Part shown: positions 20,196 to 29,558 of the stretch, piece by piece | Position numbering within the stretch: the stretch's first letter is position 1 | How the letters are laid out: each line of letters opens with the position of its first letter | Assembly: GCF_001427145.1 (NCBI RefSeq) | Contig: NZ_LMGL01000001.1 | Coordinates: forward strand, 1,441,241-1,505,240 | DNA from: Microbacterium sp. Root166 | GTDB taxonomy: Bacteria > Actinomycetota > Actinomycetes > Actinomycetales > Microbacteriaceae | Reading direction: 5' to 3' | Length of the DNA stretch: 64,000 nucleotides | Notes under the pieces: model-generated | Seen by the model: only the letters and a program-made list of their open reading frames with translations | The model's database searches: none | What the model was told of the DNA's origin: nothing | Made by a program: the position numbers and the translations under genes

Positions 20196-21746
20196 TCAGT
20201 CGTGCTGCGGGAAGCCCAGGTTCAGACCCCCGTGCGACGGGTCGAGCCAGCGCGAGGTGATCGCCTTCTCGGCCGTGAAGAACTCGAAGCCGTGGGGACC
20301 GTAGGCCTTGGCGTCGCCGAACAGCGAGGCCTTCCAGCCGCCGAACGAGTGGTACGCGACCGGGACAGGGATCGGCACGTTGATGCCGATCATGCCGACC
20401 TGGGCCTCGCGCTGGAAGCGCCGTGCGGCACCGCCGTCGTTGGTGAAGATCGCCGTGCCGTTGCCGTAGAGGCTGGAGTTGATGATGCCGAGGCCGTCCT
20501 CGTAGCCCTCGACGCGCACGACCGACAGCACCGGCCCGAAGATCTCGTCGGTGTAGACGGTCGACGAGGTCGGCACCTTGTCGATCAGGGTGGGGCCGAG
20601 CCAGAAGCCGTTCGGGTCTCCGTCGATATCCACGTCGCGGCCGTCGACGACCACCGAGGCGCCGTCGGATGAGGCGACGTCGATGTAGGACGTGACCTTG
20701 TCGCGGTGCTGCCCGGTGATGAGCGGACCCATGTCGCAGCCGCGCATGCCGTCGCCGGTGCGCAGGGTCGCCATGCGCTCCGAGACCTTCTGCACGAACT
20801 CGTCGGCGATGGTGTCCACCGCCAGGACCACCGAGATCGCCATGCAGCGCTCGCCGGCCGAGCCGAAGCCGGCGTTGACGGCGGCGTCGGCCGCGAGGTC
20901 GAGGTCGGCGTCGGGCAGGATCAGCATGTGGTTCTTGGCGCCGCCGAGAGCCTGCACGCGCTTGCCGTGGCCGGTCGCGGTCTCGTAGACGTACTTCGCG
21001 ATCGGGGTCGAGCCGACGAACGAGATCGCCTTGACGTCGGGGTGCTCGAGCAGCGCGTCGACGGCCTCCTTGTCGCCGTGCACGACGTTGAGCACGCCGT
21101 CCGGCAGCCCGGCCTCCTTGAGGAGCGCGGCCATCCAGTTCGCAGCGGTCGGGTCCTTCTCGCTGGGCTTGAGGATCACGGCGTTCCCGGCCGCGAGCGC
21201 GACGGAGAAGAACCACAGCGGCACCATCGCCGGGAAGTTGAACGGGCTGATGATGCCCACGACGCCGAGCGGCTGGCGCAGCGTGTAGACGTCGATGCCG
21301 GTCGAGACGTTCTCGGAGTAGGCGCCCTTCGTCAGGTGCCCGAGGCCGCATGCGAACTCGACGACCTCCATGCCGCGCGCGATCTCGCCCAGGGCGTCCG
21401 ACAGGACCTTGCCGTGCTCGGACGTGAGGATCTCGGCCAGCTCGCCCTTGCGCTGGTTGAGCAGCTCGCGGAAGGCGAACATGACGCCCTGGCGCTTGGC
21501 GATGGAGGAGTCCCGCCAGCCCGCCCACGCCTCGGAGGCGACGTCGACGGCGGATCCGACATCCGCTTTCGAGGCGAACCGCACCTGCTTCTGCACCGTT
21601 CCGAGCGCGGGGTTGAAGACGGACCCGGTCCGCTCGGATTCGCCGGCCCAGGCCGCCCCTCGCACCCAGTGCTCGAGGATCGTGGTCGCGGACTGGTCGG
21701 TCCGCTCCAGGGTCGTGGTGTCGGTCATCGTGTTCCTGCCCTTCAT
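20196..21746 (-). CDS. mmsA: CoA-acylating methylmalonate/malonate-semialdehyde dehydrogenase
   Basis: A 516-residue aldehyde dehydrogenase that converts malonate semialdehyde or methylmalonate semialdehyde plus CoA and NAD to acetyl- or propionyl-CoA and CO2. SPFNFPAMVPLWFF is the cofactor segment typical of the CoA-dependent class, GGAKNHMLILPDAD follows, and GSAGERCMAIS holds the catalytic cysteine (about 301). ATG 21746 is chosen for AGGAGG eight bases upstream; ATG 21728 is a possible alternative. It is the last gene of the operon and would finish beta-alanine degradation after the aminotransferase. Confidence 0.94.
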   Translation of the reverse strand: MKGRNTMTDTTTLERTDQSATTILEHWVRGAAWAGESERTGSVFNPALGTVQKQVRFASKADVGSAVDVASEAWAGWRDSSIAKRQGVMFAFRELLNQRKGELAEILTSEHGKVLSDALGEIARGMEVVEFACGLGHLTKGAYSENVSTGIDVYTLRQPLGVVGIISPFNFPAMVPLWFFSVALAAGNAVILKPSEKDPTAANWMAALLKEAGLPDGVLNVVHGDKEAVDALLEHPDVKAISFVGSTPIAKYVYETATGHGKRVQALGGAKNHMLILPDADLDLAADAAVNAGFGSAGERCMAISVVLAVDTIADEFVQKVSERMATLRTGDGMRGCDMGPLITGQHRDKVTSYIDVASSDGASVVVDGRDVDIDGDPNGFWLGPTLIDKVPTSSTVYTDEIFGPVLSVVRVEGYEDGLGIINSSLYGNGTAIFTNDGGAARRFQREAQVGMIGINVPIPVPVAYHSFGGWKASLFGDAKAYGPHGFEFFTAEKAITSRWLDPSHGGLNLGFPQHD

Positions 21747-21780
21747 TGGGAAGCCCTCCTCGTGAGAGGACGTACACGCG

Positions 21781-23100
21781 TCAGAAGAGGTCTTCTTCGA
21801 CGCTCGTCAAGGCTTCATCGTAAATCGTCATGGCCTGTGCCACCTCTTCGTCGGTCACGACGCAGGGCGGCACCACGTGGATGCGGTTCTCCGCGGCGAA
21901 GGGCAGCAGCCCTCGCGCGGTCAGTTCCTTCTTGAGCTTTCCGATCACATCGGCGCCGACGGGCTCGCGCGTCGCGCGGTCGGAGACGAGCTCGATCGCC
22001 CAGAACACGCCCTCGCCGCGGACCTCGCCGACGAGCGGGTGCTTGTCCTCCAGAGCGCGCAGTCCGGGGCCGATCGCGTCGGCGCCCACGCGGCGGGCGT
22101 TCTCGACGATGCCCTCGCTCTCCATCGCATCGATGGAGGCGATGATGGATGCCGCGGCCAGCGGGTGCCCGGAATACGTGAGCCCGCCCGGGAAGACGCG
22201 GTCGTCGAAGGTCGCCGAGATCGCGTCCGAGATCACGACCCCGCCGACCGGCACGTAGCCGGAGTTCACGCCCTTCGCGAAGACGATGAGGTCGGGCACG
22301 ACATCCGAGCCCTCGAACGCGAACCAGCGGCCGGTGCGCCCGAACCCGCACATCACCTCGTCGGCGATCAGGACGATGCCGTACCGGTCGCACAGCGCGC
22401 GCACGCCGGCGAGGTAGCCGGGCGGCGGCACCAGGATGCCGGCGGTGCCGGGCACGGACTCGACCAGGATCGCCGCGATCGTCGCCGGTCCCTCGGAATG
22501 GATGACCCGCTCGAGGTGGTGGAGCGCGCGCGCCGACTCCTCCTCCGGCGTCAAGGCCCAGAACTCGCTGCGGTACAGGTACGGCCCGAAGAAGTGGGCG
22601 TGTCCGCGGGCGTACTGGTTCGGCATCCGTCGCCAGTCGCCCGTCGCGACGATCGCCGCCCCGGTGTTGCCGTGGTACGAGCGGTAGGTCGACAGCACGG
22701 TGTCGCGCCCGGTGTGGAGGCGGGCCATGCGGATGGCGTTCTCGTTGGCGTCCGCCCCGCCGTTGGTGAAGAAGACCTTGGCGAACCCGGCCGGCGCCTT
22801 CGAGAGGATGCGCTCGGCGGCCTGACCGCGAGTGAGGTTGGCGGTCGCGGGGCCGATGGTCGCGAGCTCGCCCGCCTGCTTCTGGATGGCGGCGACGACG
22901 GCCGGATGCTGATGCCCGATGTTCACGTTCACCAGCTGGCTGGCGAAGTCGAGCATGCGATTGCCGGCGTGGTCCCACACCACCGTGCCCGAGCCGCCGG
23001 CGATCACCGGGAGGTCGAGTCCGGCCTGCGCGGACCAGGAGTGGAAGACGTGCTCGCGGTCGAGTTGCTTCGCCACGGCGTCGAGATCCTCTGTCGTCAC
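21781..23100 (-). CDS. Class III aminotransferase (beta-alanine/omega-amino acid type)
   Basis: PLP aminotransferase of 439 residues. Key segments: FTNGGADANENAIRMAR (about 111-127), SYHGNTGAAI, IADEVMCGFGRTG with the PLP-binding Asp (about 247), and LIVFAKGVNSGYVP with the Schiff-base lysine (about 276). GTG 23100 is preceded by GGAAGGA; the upstream frame has no family character. It lies 34 bp upstream of mmsA, which suggests beta-alanine (or beta-aminoisobutyrate) to malonate semialdehyde as its reaction, with pyruvate or 2-oxoglutarate as acceptor. The pathway assignment comes from context. Confidence 0.93.
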   Translation of the reverse strand: MTTEDLDAVAKQLDREHVFHSWSAQAGLDLPVIAGGSGTVVWDHAGNRMLDFASQLVNVNIGHQHPAVVAAIQKQAGELATIGPATANLTRGQAAERILSKAPAGFAKVFFTNGGADANENAIRMARLHTGRDTVLSTYRSYHGNTGAAIVATGDWRRMPNQYARGHAHFFGPYLYRSEFWALTPEEESARALHHLERVIHSEGPATIAAILVESVPGTAGILVPPPGYLAGVRALCDRYGIVLIADEVMCGFGRTGRWFAFEGSDVVPDLIVFAKGVNSGYVPVGGVVISDAISATFDDRVFPGGLTYSGHPLAAASIIASIDAMESEGIVENARRVGADAIGPGLRALEDKHPLVGEVRGEGVFWAIELVSDRATREPVGADVIGKLKKELTARGLLPFAAENRIHVVPPCVVTDEEVAQAMTIYDEALTSVEEDLF

Positions 23101-23139
23101 GCCACTGTCCTTCCGTCGAGGTTCCTTCGCTACGCTCGT

Positions 23140-23182
23140 CGCTCGGCGACCGGGGGTCAACAGGCAACCCGGCCGCCGAGCG
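23140..23182 (-). other. Intercistronic hairpin between transporter and degradation genes
   Basis: CGCTCGGCGACCGGG (23140-23154) pairs with CCCGGCCGCCGAGCG (23168-23182), 15 bp with one mismatch and a 13-base loop. It lies 30 bp past the stop of the binding-protein gene and 40 bp before the aminotransferase start, so it could partly stop transcription or protect the upstream mRNA. Confidence 0.55.
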
Positions 23183-23212
23183 GGCGATGCGATACGGAAC
23201 GTCCGGGTGGTG

Positions 23213-24367
23213 TCAGTTGCCGCCTTCCAGCAGTTCGACCTCGATGGGCTCGAACGAGTCGCCGGTGAGGTCGACACCGTCGGCCTCGAGCTCGTCCAGC
23301 GCCTGCTGGATGTACTCGTTCGACCAGGCGCTCGCCGGCGGCTCCTCGGTGATGAGGTGCGCCCCGGTCTCATTGACGGCCGCCAGGGCTCCGTCGACGG
23401 TCTGCTGCCACGCGGCCTCGTCGATGATCCCGATGCCGTCCGGCGACGGCCAGATGAGCTTGTTGATCTCGTTCATCATCCACAGCTCGTGGCTGGGACC
23501 CCACGCGGAGCCGTTCTCGAGGGTGATCGCCGCGGCATCCTCGGGGTTGTCGCGTGCGAACAGCCAGCCCTTGACGACCGCCTTCAGGAACGCGACGGCC
23601 GTCTCGGCGTACTCCTCGTCGCTATCGAGGCGCTCGGTGTCGGCCCAGATCGCGTCCTGCAGCATGGCGCCGACGGTGTCCTGGTAGCTGATGACGTTGA
23701 AGTCCTCGGGCTGGTAGAGCTCACCCGTGTCGGGGTCGACCGTCTCGAGCAGCTGGGCGTACTCGTTGTACGTCATCGCCTGCGCGGCGTCGATGTCGCC
23801 CTGCAGGAACGCGTTCATGTTGAAGTCCTGCGTGATGATCTGCACGGTGGTCGAGTCGAGGCCCTCGGCGGCCATGGCCGCGAAGATCTCCCACTCGTTG
23901 CCGAAGCCCCACGAGCCGATGGTCTTGCCCTCGAAGTCGGCGACGGACTCGATGCCGGAGTCGGCCCACGAGACCTGCAGGGTGCCCGACCGCTGGAAGA
24001 TCTGGGCGATGTCGGTGAGGTTCGCTCCGGCCTCGATCGAGCCGAGCACCTTCGGCACCCACGCGATCGCGAAGTCGACGTCGCCGTTGGCGAGGGCGTC
24101 CTGCGGCACGATGTCACCGCCGGACGGGATGATCTCGACGTCCAGGCCCTCCTCTTCGAAGTAGCCCTGGTCGATCGCGGCGAAGTATCCCGCGAACTGC
24201 GCCTGGGGCAGCCACTGGAGCTGCAGCTTGACGGGCGTGAGGTCGCCGTCGCCGCCGTCGCCTCCGTCGGTGTCGTCCGTTCCCCCCGAGCCGGCGCAGC
24301 CGGCGAGAAGGACGGCCGACAGGGCGAAGGCCCCGGTCGCGAGTGCGCGACGTGTGCTGTGGTTCAT
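23213..24367 (-). CDS. NMT1/THI5-like ABC transporter substrate-binding lipoprotein
   Basis: A 384-residue lipoprotein: signal peptide with Arg pair, hydrophobic core and lipobox LLAGC (cysteine about 24), then a Gly/Asp linker. The mature part begins KLQLQWLPQAQFAGYFAAID, the hallmark of the NMT1/THI5 family that binds pyrimidine-like or sulfonate-like ligands; GYFEEEGLDVEIIPSGG and GSWGFGNEWE follow. ATG 24367 has AAGGA six bases upstream. It works with the two permeases and ATPase just upstream. Given the catabolic neighbours, the ligand is probably a pyrimidine, dihydropyrimidine, hydantoin or ureido acid. Confidence 0.92.
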   Translation of the reverse strand: MNHSTRRALATGAFALSAVLLAGCAGSGGTDDTDGGDGGDGDLTPVKLQLQWLPQAQFAGYFAAIDQGYFEEEGLDVEIIPSGGDIVPQDALANGDVDFAIAWVPKVLGSIEAGANLTDIAQIFQRSGTLQVSWADSGIESVADFEGKTIGSWGFGNEWEIFAAMAAEGLDSTTVQIITQDFNMNAFLQGDIDAAQAMTYNEYAQLLETVDPDTGELYQPEDFNVISYQDTVGAMLQDAIWADTERLDSDEEYAETAVAFLKAVVKGWLFARDNPEDAAAITLENGSAWGPSHELWMMNEINKLIWPSPDGIGIIDEAAWQQTVDGALAAVNETGAHLITEEPPASAWSNEYIQQALDELEADGVDLTGDSFEPIEVELLEGGN

Positions 24368-24401
24368 GTCGTTCCTTTCGATGTGACGCTGCGGTGCAGG
24401 G

Positions 24402-24419
24402 CCGTCCCTGAGGGGACGG
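24402..24419 (-). other. Small hairpin before the binding-protein gene
   Basis: CCGTCCC (24402-24408) and GGGACGG (24413-24419) form a perfect 7-bp stem with a four-base loop in the 70-nt gap between the permease stop and the lipoprotein start, a common place for RNA processing or stabilisation that raises binding-protein output. Confidence 0.45.
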
Positions 24420-24437
24420 GGTCGGGGATCGCTGTGC

Positions 24438-25259
24438 TCATGCGCCTCCGGAGGGGATGCGGCGGAGCACGAGCCACTCGAGCAGAGCGGTCGCGAGGTA
24501 GAAGAGCAGGCCGAGTGCGATGGCCGCCGCCACGTAGGCCCAGGCGCGTGCGTAGGCGCTCGTGGCCGCCGAGGTGGCGATGAAGGTGCCGAGGCCGCCG
24601 CGGGGTCCGCCGAAGTACTCGGCGACCAGCGCCGAGATCACGGCGAGCGAGCTGGCGATGCGGATGCCCGTCATCAGGTACGGCACGGCCGTCGGCAGCG
24701 TGACCTTGCCGAACGTCTGCGCTCCCGAGGCGGCGTACACGCGCATGAGGTCGCGGTGGACCGGCCGGGTCTGTCGGAGGCCCCGCAGGGTGTTCACGAA
24801 CACCGGGACGAACGCGGCGAGCGCGGCGATGGCCTGGCGCCCGAACTGGCTGTCGGCGCCGAACATCGAGTTGAGCACCGGGGCGAGCGCCACGATCGGC
24901 ACGACCGCGAGGGCGGCGACGATGGGCGCCGACATGCCGTCCACGGCGCTCCACCGCGACGCGAGGGCGGCGAGGAGTACGGCGGTCACGGTGCCGACGA
25001 CGAGTCCGATGAGGGCGTTGGTACCCGTGACGATCGTCGCCGACAGGATCGCGGGCCAGAACTCGACGAGCTGCTCGGCGATCGCCGCGGGGCTCGGCAG
25101 CAGGTAGTCCGACACTCCGACGACGGTCACCAGGAACTGCCAGACCGCCAGCCCGAGCAGGCCCACGACGATGGGCGCGATGACGCGGAGCCGGCGCTCG
25201 GTGGCTGGGCTCCAGCCCGCGTCGCGGGTGGCGGGGGCGGTGGGCGCGTCGACGGTCAT
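24438..25259 (-). CDS. ABC transporter permease (SsuC/NMT1-type), second
   Basis: A 273-residue inner-membrane permease with about six helices (first at residues 27-50). The coupling loop motif is VYAASGAQTFGKVTLPTAVP (EAA-like), followed by IRIASSLAVISALVAEYFGG, typical of the SsuC/TauC/ThiX group. ATG 25259 overlaps the ATPase stop by 4 nt (ATGA). It pairs with the permease at 26095-27048 as a heterodimer. Confidence 0.92.
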   Translation of the reverse strand: MTVDAPTAPATRDAGWSPATERRLRVIAPIVVGLLGLAVWQFLVTVVGVSDYLLPSPAAIAEQLVEFWPAILSATIVTGTNALIGLVVGTVTAVLLAALASRWSAVDGMSAPIVAALAVVPIVALAPVLNSMFGADSQFGRQAIAALAAFVPVFVNTLRGLRQTRPVHRDLMRVYAASGAQTFGKVTLPTAVPYLMTGIRIASSLAVISALVAEYFGGPRGGLGTFIATSAATSAYARAWAYVAAAIALGLLFYLATALLEWLVLRRIPSGGA

Positions 25260-26095
25260 CGCTCCTCCGTGCCTCGCGGCCCGGTGGCGGGAGTGCCGTG
25301 GAGCGCCTCGCGCACCGCGGTCACGACGGCGAAGAACGCCGGCGTCTCGCGGAGCGTGTCGTCGCGTGCGACATCCGTCCCGAACCCCGTCTCGATGACG
25401 GTGGTGATCCGGCCCGGCCGGGGTGACATGACCACGACCCGGTCCGAGAGGAACACCGCCTCGGGGATCGAGTGGGTGACGAACACCACCGCGGCGCCGG
25501 TCTCGGCCGCGATGCGCGAGAGCTCGGCCTGCATGCGCTCGCGCGTCATCTCGTCGAGCGCTCCGAAGGGCTCGTCCATCAGCAGCAGCCGCGGCCGCTC
25601 GGCCAGGGCCCGCGCGATGGCGACGCGCTGCTGCATCCCTCCGGAGAGCTGATCCGGATGCCGATCCGCGAAGTCCGACAGTCCGACGAGGTCCGCGAGC
25701 TCGGCGACCCGCGCCTGACGTTCCGCCGCGCCGACGCCGTGGATCTCCAGCGGCAGCGCGATGTTGGCGGCGACCGTCCGCCAGGGGAGGAGCCCGGCCT
25801 GCTGGAACGCGATGCCGTAGTCCTGGTCGCGGCGGGCCCGGTTCGCCGGCTTGCCGAACACCTCGATGGTTCCGGCGCTCGCCGTGTCGAGATCGGCGAT
25901 GAGGCGGAGCAGCGTCGACTTTCCGCAGCCGGATGGACCGATGAGGGACACGAACTCGCCGGCAGCGACCGTCAGGTCGATCCCGTCGAGGGCGGTGACG
26001 TCGCGCGCCTTGGAGGCGAAGACCTTCGAGACTCCGCGGACGCTCACCGCCGCGGCGGTCGTCGCGGTCTGCGGGCTCGTCGCCGTGTCGGTCAT
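25256..26095 (-). CDS. ABC transporter ATP-binding protein (SsuB/NMT1-type)
   Basis: A 279-residue ATPase: Walker A GPSGCGKST (about 58-66), Q-loop AFQQAGLLPWRTV, signature [15 protein letters not shown], Walker B LLLMDEPFGALDEMTRE, H-loop VFVTHSIPEAVFLSDRV. The PWRTV and FGALD wording is that of nitrate/sulfonate/taurine/NMT1 importers. Its ATG (26095) shares one base with the stop of the upstream permease (TGATG), and its stop overlaps the next permease start, so all three are coupled. Confidence 0.95.
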   Translation of the reverse strand: MTDTATSPQTATTAAAVSVRGVSKVFASKARDVTALDGIDLTVAAGEFVSLIGPSGCGKSTLLRLIADLDTASAGTIEVFGKPANRARRDQDYGIAFQQAGLLPWRTVAANIALPLEIHGVGAAERQARVAELADLVGLSDFADRHPDQLSGGMQQRVAIARALAERPRLLLMDEPFGALDEMTRERMQAELSRIAAETGAAVVFVTHSIPEAVFLSDRVVVMSPRPGRITTVIETGFGTDVARDDTLRETPAFFAVVTAVREALHGTPATGPRGTEER

Positions 26096-27048
26096 CAGGC
26101 GGCCTCTCCTCGTCGGTAGTCCTTCAGGAACACGCCCAGCAGCGCCACGGAGCCCGCCGCCACCAGTCCGAGCGCGACGGCCCCGAAGATGGGGGCCCAC
26201 GCCTTGGACGGGTCGCCCGACGCCTGCCCGGCGAACTGGATGAGCAGGCGCCCGATGCCTCCCTGGAGCCCGGTCGACACCTCGGCGACCACCGCGCCGA
26301 TGACGGCGTTGGCGGCGCCCAGGCGCAGCGCGGGAAGCAGGTAGGGGACGGATGCCGGCAGCCGCAGCTTCAGCAGCGTCGGCCAGTAGCCGGCCGCGTA
26401 GGTGCGCATGAGCTCGGTGTGGATGCGGTCGGGGGACTGCAGGCCGCGGAGCGCGCCGACGGCGATCGGGAAGAACGCCAGGTACGAGGCGATGAGCGCG
26501 ACCGACATCCAGTCCTGCCACTCCCAGCCGCCGATCTCGATGCGGGACCCCCAGCTCTTCACGATCGGCGCGAAGGCGATCAGCGGCACGGTCTGGCTGA
26601 GGATGATCCAGGGCAGCAGACCCCATTCGGCCAGGCGCCAGCGCTGCATGAGCAGCGCGAAGAGGAAGCCGACGATCATGCCGACGATCCAGCCGACCGC
26701 CGCGATGCCGAGGGTCGTGAGCGCGCCCAGGGCGACCATCGACCACAGTGGCGGCGACCCCTCCTGGCGGGTGACCGGCTCGACGAGGCGCGCGGCCATG
26801 TCCCACACGTGCGGCATGGCGAGGTCGGTGGTGCGGGGCAGGATGCGCACCCCGAGCACGATCACCCCGTCCTCCGGCGCCAGCAGCTTGTACAGCTCCC
26901 ACACCACGATCACCGCCGCGACGCCGACGATGCCCCACAGCCACGCGCGCGCGGGTCGCGGGCCGCGGGGCCGGGCGGCGCGCGCGGGGTGCGCCGGGTC
27001 TCCCGGAGCGGCAGGAGCGGCCTCGGCCGCGGTGGGATCCGCCGTCAT
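26095..27048 (-). CDS. ABC transporter permease (SsuC/NMT1-type), first
   Basis: A 317-residue permease: a disordered Ala/Pro-rich N-terminus (about 1-33), then about six membrane helices. The EAA-like loop TYAAGYWPTLLKLRLPASVP and the LGAANAVIGAVVAEVSTGLQ segment match the SsuC group. It has a longer periplasmic loop between helices 1 and 2 than its partner. ATG 27048 overlaps the LLM gene stop by 4 nt (ATGA). Confidence 0.92.
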   Translation of the reverse strand: MTADPTAAEAAPAAPGDPAHPARAARPRGPRPARAWLWGIVGVAAVIVVWELYKLLAPEDGVIVLGVRILPRTTDLAMPHVWDMAARLVEPVTRQEGSPPLWSMVALGALTTLGIAAVGWIVGMIVGFLFALLMQRWRLAEWGLLPWIILSQTVPLIAFAPIVKSWGSRIEIGGWEWQDWMSVALIASYLAFFPIAVGALRGLQSPDRIHTELMRTYAAGYWPTLLKLRLPASVPYLLPALRLGAANAVIGAVVAEVSTGLQGGIGRLLIQFAGQASGDPSKAWAPIFGAVALGLVAAGSVALLGVFLKDYRRGEAA

Positions 27049-28070
27049 GCCTTCGCCGTCACCTGAGCCGAGAGCGCGGGGATGACCGTCTCGCCGTACA
27101 CGCGCATCGTCTCCTCCTTGTTGTCGTGCTGGAGGTAGCCGGCGAACTGGGTGACGCCGAGCGCACGCAGCTGCTCGAGCTTGGCGATGTGCTCGTCGGC
27201 GGTGCCGAGGATGCAGAATCGCTCGACGATCTCGTCCGGCACGAAGTCGACGTGGTCGTTGTCGGCCTTGCCGTGGGTGTTGTAGTCGTATCCCTGGCGG
27301 CCGGCGATGTACTCCGTGAGGGCGTCCGGCACGGCGCCGTGCTCGCCGTACTTCGCGACGATGTCGGCGACGTGGTTGCCGACCATGCCGCCGAACCACC
27401 GGCACTGGTCGAGCATGTGCGCGCGGTCGTCGCCGATGTACATCGGAGCGGCGACGCAGAAGGCGATCGACTCGGGGTCCCGCCCGGCGGCGGCCGCGGC
27501 ATCCTTCACCGTCTTGATCATCCAGGCGGCGATGTCGACGTCCGCGAGCTGCAGGATGAAGCCGTCGCCCACCTCACCGGTGAGCTTCAGCGCCATCGGG
27601 CCGTACGCCGCGACCCAGACGTCCAGCTCGGAGCCGCGGCTCCAGGGGAACTGCAGCGTCGCGCCCTTGTATTCGACCGGCCGCGAGTTGGCGAGCTCGC
27701 GGATGACATGGATCGACTCGCGCAGCTCGGCCATCGTCACCGGCTTGCCGTTCGTGACCCGCACCGCCGAGTCGCCGCGGCCGATGCCGCAGATCGTGCG
27801 GTTGCCGTAGAGCTCGTTGAGGGTGGCGAAGACGGATGCCGTGACCGTCCAATCCCGCGTGGCGGGGTTCGTGACGAACGGGCCCACCGTGACCCGCTTG
27901 GTCGCGTTGAGGATCGCCGAGTGGATGACGTAGGGCTCCTGCCACAGCAGGTGCGAGTCGAACGTCCACACGTGGCTGAAGCCGTGGGCCTCGGCGAGCT
28001 GGGCGAGCTGCACGGTGCGCGCGGCGGGCGGGTTGGTCTGAAGGACGACTCCGAAGTCCATCTGTGTCAC
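27045..28070 (-). CDS. LLM-class F420-dependent oxidoreductase
   Basis: A 341-residue luciferase-like TIM-barrel protein. MDFGVVLQTNPPAARTVQLA, GFSHVWTFDSHLLWQEPYV, VGPFVTNPATRDW and GIGRGDSAVR are the F420-binding-type blocks of the family; C-terminal ILGTADEHIAKLEQLRALGV closes the barrel. It resembles the subfamily habitually found beside dihydropyrimidinase genes in actinobacteria. GTG 28070 (VTQMDFG) or ATG 28061 may be the start; neither has a good ribosome binding site, fitting translation coupled to the upstream gene seven bases away. It may reduce the pyrimidine ring with F420H2, or act on a downstream intermediate; the role is inferred from position. Confidence 0.9.
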   Translation of the reverse strand: MTQMDFGVVLQTNPPAARTVQLAQLAEAHGFSHVWTFDSHLLWQEPYVIHSAILNATKRVTVGPFVTNPATRDWTVTASVFATLNELYGNRTICGIGRGDSAVRVTNGKPVTMAELRESIHVIRELANSRPVEYKGATLQFPWSRGSELDVWVAAYGPMALKLTGEVGDGFILQLADVDIAAWMIKTVKDAAAAAGRDPESIAFCVAAPMYIGDDRAHMLDQCRWFGGMVGNHVADIVAKYGEHGAVPDALTEYIAGRQGYDYNTHGKADNDHVDFVPDEIVERFCILGTADEHIAKLEQLRALGVTQFAGYLQHDNKEETMRVYGETVIPALSAQVTAKA

Positions 28071-28077
28071 CGGCCCG

Positions 28078-29520
28078 TCAGACCAGGTACTGCGACAGGC
28101 CGCGCTTGAGGTAGCGCCCGTCGCCCTTCGTGCCGAGGTACTGCCCGCCGTCGACGACGACCTTGCCGCGCGAGATCACGGTGTCGACGTGTCCGTCGAT
28201 CTCGTAGCCCTCCCATGCCGAGTGGTCCATGTTCATGTGGTGGGTGCGGCCTTCGCCGATCCCGATGGAGGTGTGCCCGTTCGGGTCGTAGACGACGACG
28301 TCGCCGTCGGCGCCCGGCTGGATCACCCCCTTGCGTCCGTAGAGGCCGAACATGCGGGCGGGGGTCGTGCTGGTCAGCTCCACCCAGCGCTCGAGGGTGA
28401 TCTTCCCGGTCACGACCCCCTGGTACATGAGATCCATGCGGTGCTCCACCGAGCCGATCCCGTTCGGGATGGCGCGGAAGTCGTCCGTGCCCAGCTCTTT
28501 CTGGCCCTTCATGCAGAACGGGCAGTGGTCTGTGGAGACCATCTGGATGTCGTTCGTGCGCAGCGCCTGCCACATGTGGTGCTGGTGGCCCTCGCCGCGG
28601 CTGCGCAGCGGCGTCGAGCACACCCACTTCGCGCCTTCGAACTGGCCCCACTCCTCGCTGAACGCGCCGAGCTGCTCCTCGAGCGAGAGGTACAGGTACT
28701 GCGGGCACGTCTCGCCGAAGACGTTCCACCCCTGGTCGCGCGCCCACGCCAGCTGCTCGACCGCCTGCTTCGCGGATACGTGCACCACGTACAGCGGCGC
28801 CCCGGTCAGGTTGGCGAGCATGATCGCCCGGTGCGTGGCCTCTTCCTCCATCTGCCAGGCGCGCGCGATGCCGTGGTAGTACGGCGCCTTCTTGCCCATC
28901 TCGGCCAGCTGGGCCGCGAGGACGTCGATCGCCGGGCCGTTCTCGGCGTGCATCATCGTGAGCAGCCCGGTTTCGGCCGACTTCTGCATCGCCCGCAGGA
29001 TCTGCGCGTCGTCCGAGTAGAAGACCCCGGGATAGGCCATGAAGAGCTTGAAGCTCGTGACGCCCTCGTCGATCAGGCCGTCCATCGCGCGGAGCGAGTC
29101 CTCGTCGACGCCGCCGACGATCTGGTGGAACCCGTAGTCGATCGCGCAGTTGCCCACGGCCTTCTCGTGCCAGGCGGCCAGGCCGTCCTGCACGCGCTCG
29201 CCGTAGCGCTGCACGGCGAAGTCGATGATGCTCGTCGTGCCGCCCCACGCGGCCGCCCGCGTCCCGGTCTCGAAGGTGTCGGACGCGTTCGTGCCGCCGA
29301 ACGGCAGCTCCATGTGCGTGTGGGCGTCGATGCCGCCGGGGATCACGTACTTGCCGGTCGCGTCGATGACGCGGTCGACGGATGCCGCGACATCCGTCCC
29401 GAGCAGTTCCGACCCCGGGCGCAGCACCGCCGCGATGGTCTCGCCGTCGATGAGCACATCGGCCTCGCCCCGGCCGGTGGCCGAGACGACGGTGCCGCCG
29501 GTGATGAGTGTCGTGGTCAT
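28078..29520 (-). CDS. hydA: Dihydropyrimidinase / D-hydantoinase
   Basis: Cyclic amidohydrolase of 480 residues that opens dihydrouracil, dihydrothymine or hydantoins to N-carbamoyl amino acids. All binuclear-metal ligands are visible: H67 and H69 (GGIDAHTHMELP), carboxylated K158 (SFKLFMAYPG), H191 (MMHAENG), H247 (VVHVSA) and D331 (STDHCPF). ATG 29520 has GGAGA about nine bases upstream. Length and motif order are normal for the family. It lies second in the operon, between the N-carbamoyl amidohydrolase gene and the F420 oxidoreductase gene. Confidence 0.96.
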   Translation of the reverse strand: MTTTLITGGTVVSATGRGEADVLIDGETIAAVLRPGSELLGTDVAASVDRVIDATGKYVIPGGIDAHTHMELPFGGTNASDTFETGTRAAAWGGTTSIIDFAVQRYGERVQDGLAAWHEKAVGNCAIDYGFHQIVGGVDEDSLRAMDGLIDEGVTSFKLFMAYPGVFYSDDAQILRAMQKSAETGLLTMMHAENGPAIDVLAAQLAEMGKKAPYYHGIARAWQMEEEATHRAIMLANLTGAPLYVVHVSAKQAVEQLAWARDQGWNVFGETCPQYLYLSLEEQLGAFSEEWGQFEGAKWVCSTPLRSRGEGHQHHMWQALRTNDIQMVSTDHCPFCMKGQKELGTDDFRAIPNGIGSVEHRMDLMYQGVVTGKITLERWVELTSTTPARMFGLYGRKGVIQPGADGDVVVYDPNGHTSIGIGEGRTHHMNMDHSAWEGYEIDGHVDTVISRGKVVVDGGQYLGTKGDGRYLKRGLSQYLV

Positions 29521-29558
29521 TGTGCGATTTCTCCGATCTCGCTTGCCTTCGAACCGCG

